Shown here piece by piece: positions 34,844 to 37,295 of a stretch of 37,295 bases of DNA. The notes beneath the pieces are model-generated. The model was not told where the DNA came from, did not search any database, and saw only the letters and a list, made by a program, of their open reading frames with translations. This DNA is from Thermoanaerobacter thermocopriae JCM 7501 (GTDB lineage: Bacteria > Bacillota > Thermoanaerobacteria > Thermoanaerobacterales > Thermoanaerobacteraceae). The translations under genes were made by a program, and so were the position numbers. The DNA lies in contig NZ_BAZY01000023.1 in assembly GCF_001310975.1 (NCBI RefSeq), positions 1 through 37,295 of the forward strand, read 5' to 3'. Within the stretch, counting starts at the first letter, position 1. Every line of letters starts with the position of its first letter.

Positions 34844-35179
34844 ATGAGCAGAATAAAACAGTTAAATCGTGAGCTTACAAGAATTGTAGATGTGCTAATA
34901 AGGGAATATCAGCCTGAGAAAATAATATTATTTGGTTCATTAGCAACAAAAAAAATAAATGAATGGAGTGATATTGATTTAATAGTCATAAAGGATACTA
35001 ATAAACCTTTCTATGAAAGATTAGAAGAAGTTGTTAAAATTGCTAAGCCTACTGTTGGCACGGATATTATAGTGTATACCCCAAAGGAAGTAGAAGAAAT
35101 GAAAGAAAGTATATTTTACAGTGAGGAAATATTAAAGAAGGGAAAGGTTATTTATGAAAGAAGCAAAACAATGGCTTGA
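34844..35179 (+). CDS. MNT-type minimal nucleotidyltransferase (putative antitoxin)
   Basis: 111 residues from ATG 34844 behind GAGGTG. Core LFGSLATKKINEWSDIDLIV gives the GS-x(10-12)-D-x-D nucleotidyltransferase motif, and TDIIVYTP supplies the third acidic strand. Family members of MNT/HEPN modules act as antitoxins; in MntA-HepT the antitoxin AMPylates the toxin. It overlaps the HEPN gene by 26 bases, so the two are coupled. Appears intact. Confidence 0.9.
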   Translation: MSRIKQLNRELTRIVDVLIREYQPEKIILFGSLATKKINEWSDIDLIVIKDTNKPFYERLEEVVKIAKPTVGTDIIVYTPKEVEEMKESIFYSEEILKKGKVIYERSKTMA

Positions 35180-35552
35180 CTTTGCTATGGATGACCTTGA
35201 CTCAGCAGAAATTATGTTTAAAGCAGGCAAATACAATATGGTCTGCTTCTTTTCACATCAAGCTGCGGAAAAAGCTTTAAAAGCATTTTTGGTAAGTCAG
35301 AAACATAATCCTCCTCGAATTCATAATTTAATAGATCTTGTGAGTATTTGTACACAATATGATAAAACTTTTGAAGATTTTTTATCTAAAGTCCAAGTAT
35401 TAAACCAGTTTTATATTCCAACAAGATATCCTACTGCTATGCCAGGTACAACAGCTTTAGGAATGCCTGATATTAAAACAGCTGAAAAAACAATGGTGTA
35501 TGCTAAGGAAATCTTTTCTTATTGTAAGAGTGCAATTTGGGGTTCTGCATAA
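35154..35552 (+). CDS. HEPN-domain protein (putative toxin partner)
   Basis: 132 residues, all helical: AKQWLDFAMDDLDSAEIMFK, FFSHQAAEKALKAFL, then PPRIHNLIDLV and QFYIPTRYPTAMPG, the pattern of the COG2250 HEPN group. The HEPN RNase motif R-x(4-6)-H of classical toxins is not clearly present (only R-I-H), so RNase activity is uncertain. ATG 35154 lies within the MNT gene after GGGAAAGG. Together they form a two-gene module bordered by decayed DNA. Confidence 0.88.
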   Translation: MKEAKQWLDFAMDDLDSAEIMFKAGKYNMVCFFSHQAAEKALKAFLVSQKHNPPRIHNLIDLVSICTQYDKTFEDFLSKVQVLNQFYIPTRYPTAMPGTTALGMPDIKTAEKTMVYAKEIFSYCKSAIWGSA

Positions 35553-35847
35553 AATACAAAAGTACGTTCATAATTGAGAGCGGTTCGCTAATGTGGTACC
35601 ATTCTTATACAAAGGAAATGCTGGTGACATATGTTTCTACCAAAGTTTCTGTAAAGGAGATGAAAAAGCGATTATTTTGAGTTAGAGTATGAAGTGTAAT
35701 ATCTCTCTCCTTTTAAAGCTTGTTCACATCACCGCCAATAGGCATGATGTGGACAGCTTTTTTGTTATTCATTAGACTTACTTGTTAGCTTCCGCAAATT
35801 GATGTCACTATAAGCAATGATAAAATAACAATATTAACGTATATCTA
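35553..35847. other. Intergenic region before cysK
   Basis: No complete gene. A frame at 35613-35690 (YKGNAGDICFYQSFCKGDEK, then AIILS and a stop) looks faintly like a protein tail but has no start; I cannot assign it. The rest holds the terminator at 35716-35765. Confidence 0.4.
35716..35765 (+). terminator. Large hairpin terminator after the MNT/HEPN pair
   Basis: AAGCTTGTTCACATCA pairs with TGATGTGGACAGCTT (one bulge, one G-T) around a 13-base loop, followed by TTTTT. Confidence 0.75.
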
Positions 35848-35876
35848 TTGACATTGATATTGGATTGTGATACCTT
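35848..35876 (+). promoter_or_regulatory. Promoter of cysK
   Basis: Perfect TTGACA (35848-35853), 17-base spacer, weak -10 TACCTT (35871-35876), 60 bases before the ATG. Confidence 0.5.
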
Positions 35877-35893
35877 TAAAAGAGAAATCATAT

Positions 35894-35918
35894 AATTCCT
35901 ATCTAAATACTCGGAATT
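35894..35918 (+). promoter_or_regulatory. Possible CymR-like operator of cysK
   Basis: Inverted repeat AATTCC (35894-35899) and GGAATT (35913-35918) with a 13-base gap, just downstream of the promoter. GGAATT is the conserved half of CymR sites that control cysteine genes in Bacillus and Staphylococcus. Confidence 0.35.
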
Positions 35919-35935
35919 AAAAGGAGGCAAAAATT

Positions 35936-36874
35936 ATGTCTGAAAGACAAAACAAAATTTATGAGGATATAGCCCAGCTTATAGGCAATACACCTATGGT
36001 TAAGTTAAATAGGATTGTTCCAGAAGACGCGGCAGAGGTCATAGTAAAATTAGAGTCTTTTAATCCTGGTGGAAGTGTTAAGGATAGAATTGCATTAAAT
36101 ATGATAAAAAAGGCTGAGGAAGAAGGAAGATTAAAACCTGGTGGGACAATTGTTGAAGCTACCAGTGGAAATACAGGTATTGGTCTTGCGATGGTCAGTG
36201 CTGTAAAAGGGTATAGGTTGATTCTTGTAATGCCTGATACTATGAGTATAGAACGGAGGAATTTACTTTTATCCTATGGAGCAGAGCTTGTTTTAACACC
36301 CGGTGCAGAAGGCATGAAAGGAGCTATAAAAAAGGCACAAGAAATTTTGAAATCAAATCCTGACTATATAATGCTAGATCAGTTTAAAAATCCTGCGAAT
36401 CCAGAAATACATGAACTTACAACGGCAAAAGAAATATTAAAAGATACAAATGGGATAGTGGATGCATTTGTAGCAGGTGTAGGCACAGGGGGAACAATAT
36501 CTGGAGTAGGGAAAGTTTTAAAGCAATATAACAAAGATATAAAAATTGTTGCAGTAGAACCAGAGGAATCTCCTGTATTGTCAGGCGGCGAACCTGGACC
36601 TCATAAGATACAAGGAATAGGAGCAGGATTTGTTCCTGATACACTAAATCTTGACGTTATCGATGAAATTATAAAAGTAAAAGAGAGAGATGCTTTTGAG
36701 ATGTCAATGATACTTGCAAAACAAGAAGGAATTCTTTGCGGTATTTCCTCCGGGGCAAATGTTTTTGCGGCAATTGAAGTTGCAAATCACCTCGGGAAAG
36801 GAAAACGGGTTGTAACAGTACTACCTGATACTGGGGAAAGATATTTAAGTATGCACAAATTTTTTGAATATTGA
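35936..36874 (+). CDS. cysK: Cysteine synthase A (O-acetylserine sulfhydrylase)
   Basis: 312 residues, normal length. [23 protein letters not shown] (Lys is the PLP Schiff base), the substrate loop [10 protein letters not shown], phosphate loop GTGGTI, and [11 protein letters not shown]. It makes cysteine from O-acetylserine and sulfide. The ending [11 protein letters not shown] differs from the common RYLST-x-LF form, and directly beyond it lies a hydE stub, so the last few residues may come from a rearrangement. GGAGGC precedes the ATG. Confidence 0.96.
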   Translation: MSERQNKIYEDIAQLIGNTPMVKLNRIVPEDAAEVIVKLESFNPGGSVKDRIALNMIKKAEEEGRLKPGGTIVEATSGNTGIGLAMVSAVKGYRLILVMPDTMSIERRNLLLSYGAELVLTPGAEGMKGAIKKAQEILKSNPDYIMLDQFKNPANPEIHELTTAKEILKDTNGIVDAFVAGVGTGGTISGVGKVLKQYNKDIKIVAVEPEESPVLSGGEPGPHKIQGIGAGFVPDTLNLDVIDEIIKVKERDAFEMSMILAKQEGILCGISSGANVFAAIEVANHLGKGKRVVTVLPDTGERYLSMHKFFEY

Positions 36875-37099
36875 ACGCCATAATGAATTTAATCCTAATG
36901 GAAGAATGACAGCACTTCGTTGTGGAGCAAATGTTGTAATGCCCAATGTGACAGAGGGAGAATGCAGAAAGTTGTACGCATTATATCCGGCAATATCCGG
37001 GAAAAATTTGTTCATTGCTTTAGTTGTATAACTGCCAGGATAAATAGTATTGAAAGAGTAGTTTTAGAAAGTTTTGGTTATAGAAAAAAGAGAGTGTAA
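36875..37099 (+). pseudogene. hydE: HydE C-terminal stub ([FeFe]-hydrogenase maturation radical SAM protein)
   Basis: In one frame: FNPNGRMTALRCGANVVMPN, then VTEGECRKLYALYP; after the A5 run 37002-37006 (one A short) the next frame reads HCFSCITARINSIERVVLES and FGYRKKRV to a TAA at 37099. This is the C-terminal end of HydE: the GANV[IV]MPN block, KLY.LYP and C-x-x-C before the last helix. The ~280 N-terminal residues with the CxxxCxxC radical SAM motif are missing. The stub starts within a few bases of the cysK stop, and there is no start codon or ribosome binding site. Confidence 0.8.
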
Positions 37100-37120
37100 A
37101 ATCTGCACTCTCTTTTTTTT
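37087..37120 (+). terminator. Terminator after cysK/hydE stub
   Basis: AGAGAGTG (37089-37096) pairs with CACTCTCT (37106-37113), followed by a run of T. It overlaps the end of the hydE stub. Confidence 0.85.
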
Positions 37121-37125
37121 ACAGA

Positions 37126-37260
37126 TTATTTTGCAGAGTAATAGCATCTTTTAGGAGACATTATTAAATCTTCTTTTTTTAATTCTTTAATAGCCTTTTC
37201 AACTTCTTTTTTGTCAAGGCCTGATTTTTCCACAATATTACTAGGACGCAGTTGTGGCAT
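37126..37260 (-). CDS. Small winged-helix-like protein
   Basis: 44 residues from ATG 37260: MPQLRPSNIVEKSGLDKKEV then EKAIKELKKEDLIMSPKRCY and YSAK. The S-N-I-V-E-K-S-G-L-D...V-E-K-A-I-K-E-L pattern is a helix-turn-helix followed by a short wing. GGAGG lies 12 bases upstream; an ATG 4 bases earlier is out of frame and leads to a stop after seven codons, so the start region may contain another indel. Role unknown. Confidence 0.55.
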   Translation of the reverse strand: MPQLRPSNIVEKSGLDKKEVEKAIKELKKEDLIMSPKRCYYSAK

Positions 37261-37295
37261 CCATTTTATTTTTCCTCCTTAATACACATTACAAT

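Noticed and set aside
35592-35608. T-box-like core (TGTGGTACCA) upstream of cysK
   Set aside because: No AGGGTGG-n-ACCGCG consensus, no stem I or specifier loop before it, and the following hairpin ends the MNT/HEPN unit. Probably a chance palindrome.

Overview
The window is AT-rich, encodes sporulation proteins, HydF, desulfoferrodoxin, aspartase and a type II NADH dehydrogenase, and often uses TTG/GTG starts behind strong GGAGG ribosome binding sites. This fits an anaerobic, spore-forming, probably thermophilic Firmicute close to Thermoanaerobacter/Caldanaerobacter. The genus is inferred from protein character only; no search was possible.

Layout. 1-1.7 kb: tail of a GntR/YtrA-type regulator and an ABC-2 exporter (ATPase frame broken). 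1.9-5.9 kb: an unrecognised protein, then a yybP-ykoY (Mn2+) riboswitch with its own terminator upstream of a P-type Ca2+/Mn2+ ATPase. 5.9-8.7 kb: ClC chloride/proton exchanger (minus strand) and phosphoglycerate mutase. 9.0-15.4 kb: a compact operon that matches, gene for gene, the flavin-based extracellular electron transfer (EET) locus of Listeria: ndh2, eetA, eetB, dmkB, fmnB, dmkA, pplA. Ndh2 would feed electrons to a dedicated demethylmenaquinone made by DmkA/DmkB. FmnB would attach FMN covalently to the PplA lipoprotein outside the membrane. EetA/EetB complete the membrane part. This is the most notable system in the window. 15.4-19 kb: desulfoferrodoxin, a histidine-kinase stub, and translationally coupled aspA-hydF. 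19-21.5 kb: an MFS exporter with an XRE-TPR regulator.

21.6-30.7 kb is the yabN-yabO-yabP-yabQ-divIC-yabR neighbourhood of endospore formers. HU, a SpoIID-like lipoprotein, an unknown membrane protein, an MtnX-like phosphatase and a CBS/DRTGG inorganic pyrophosphatase are interspersed, and a Ppx/GppA gene follows. Three tRNAs (Leu-UAA, initiator Met, elongator Met) come next.

31-37.3 kb is accessory and decayed: a serine recombinase relic reading into the last tRNA, an excisionase, pilin-like and unknown gene relics, a broken epimerase, a DUF4160 stub with DUF2442, an intact MNT/HEPN pair, cysK, and a C-terminal stub of hydE.

A recurring pattern crosses the window. At least eleven otherwise well-conserved genes or relics are broken by single-base deletions, mostly in short A or T runs. 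The simplest reading is sequencing or assembly error rather than real gene loss. I therefore annotate the affected genes over their full span and state where the frame breaks.
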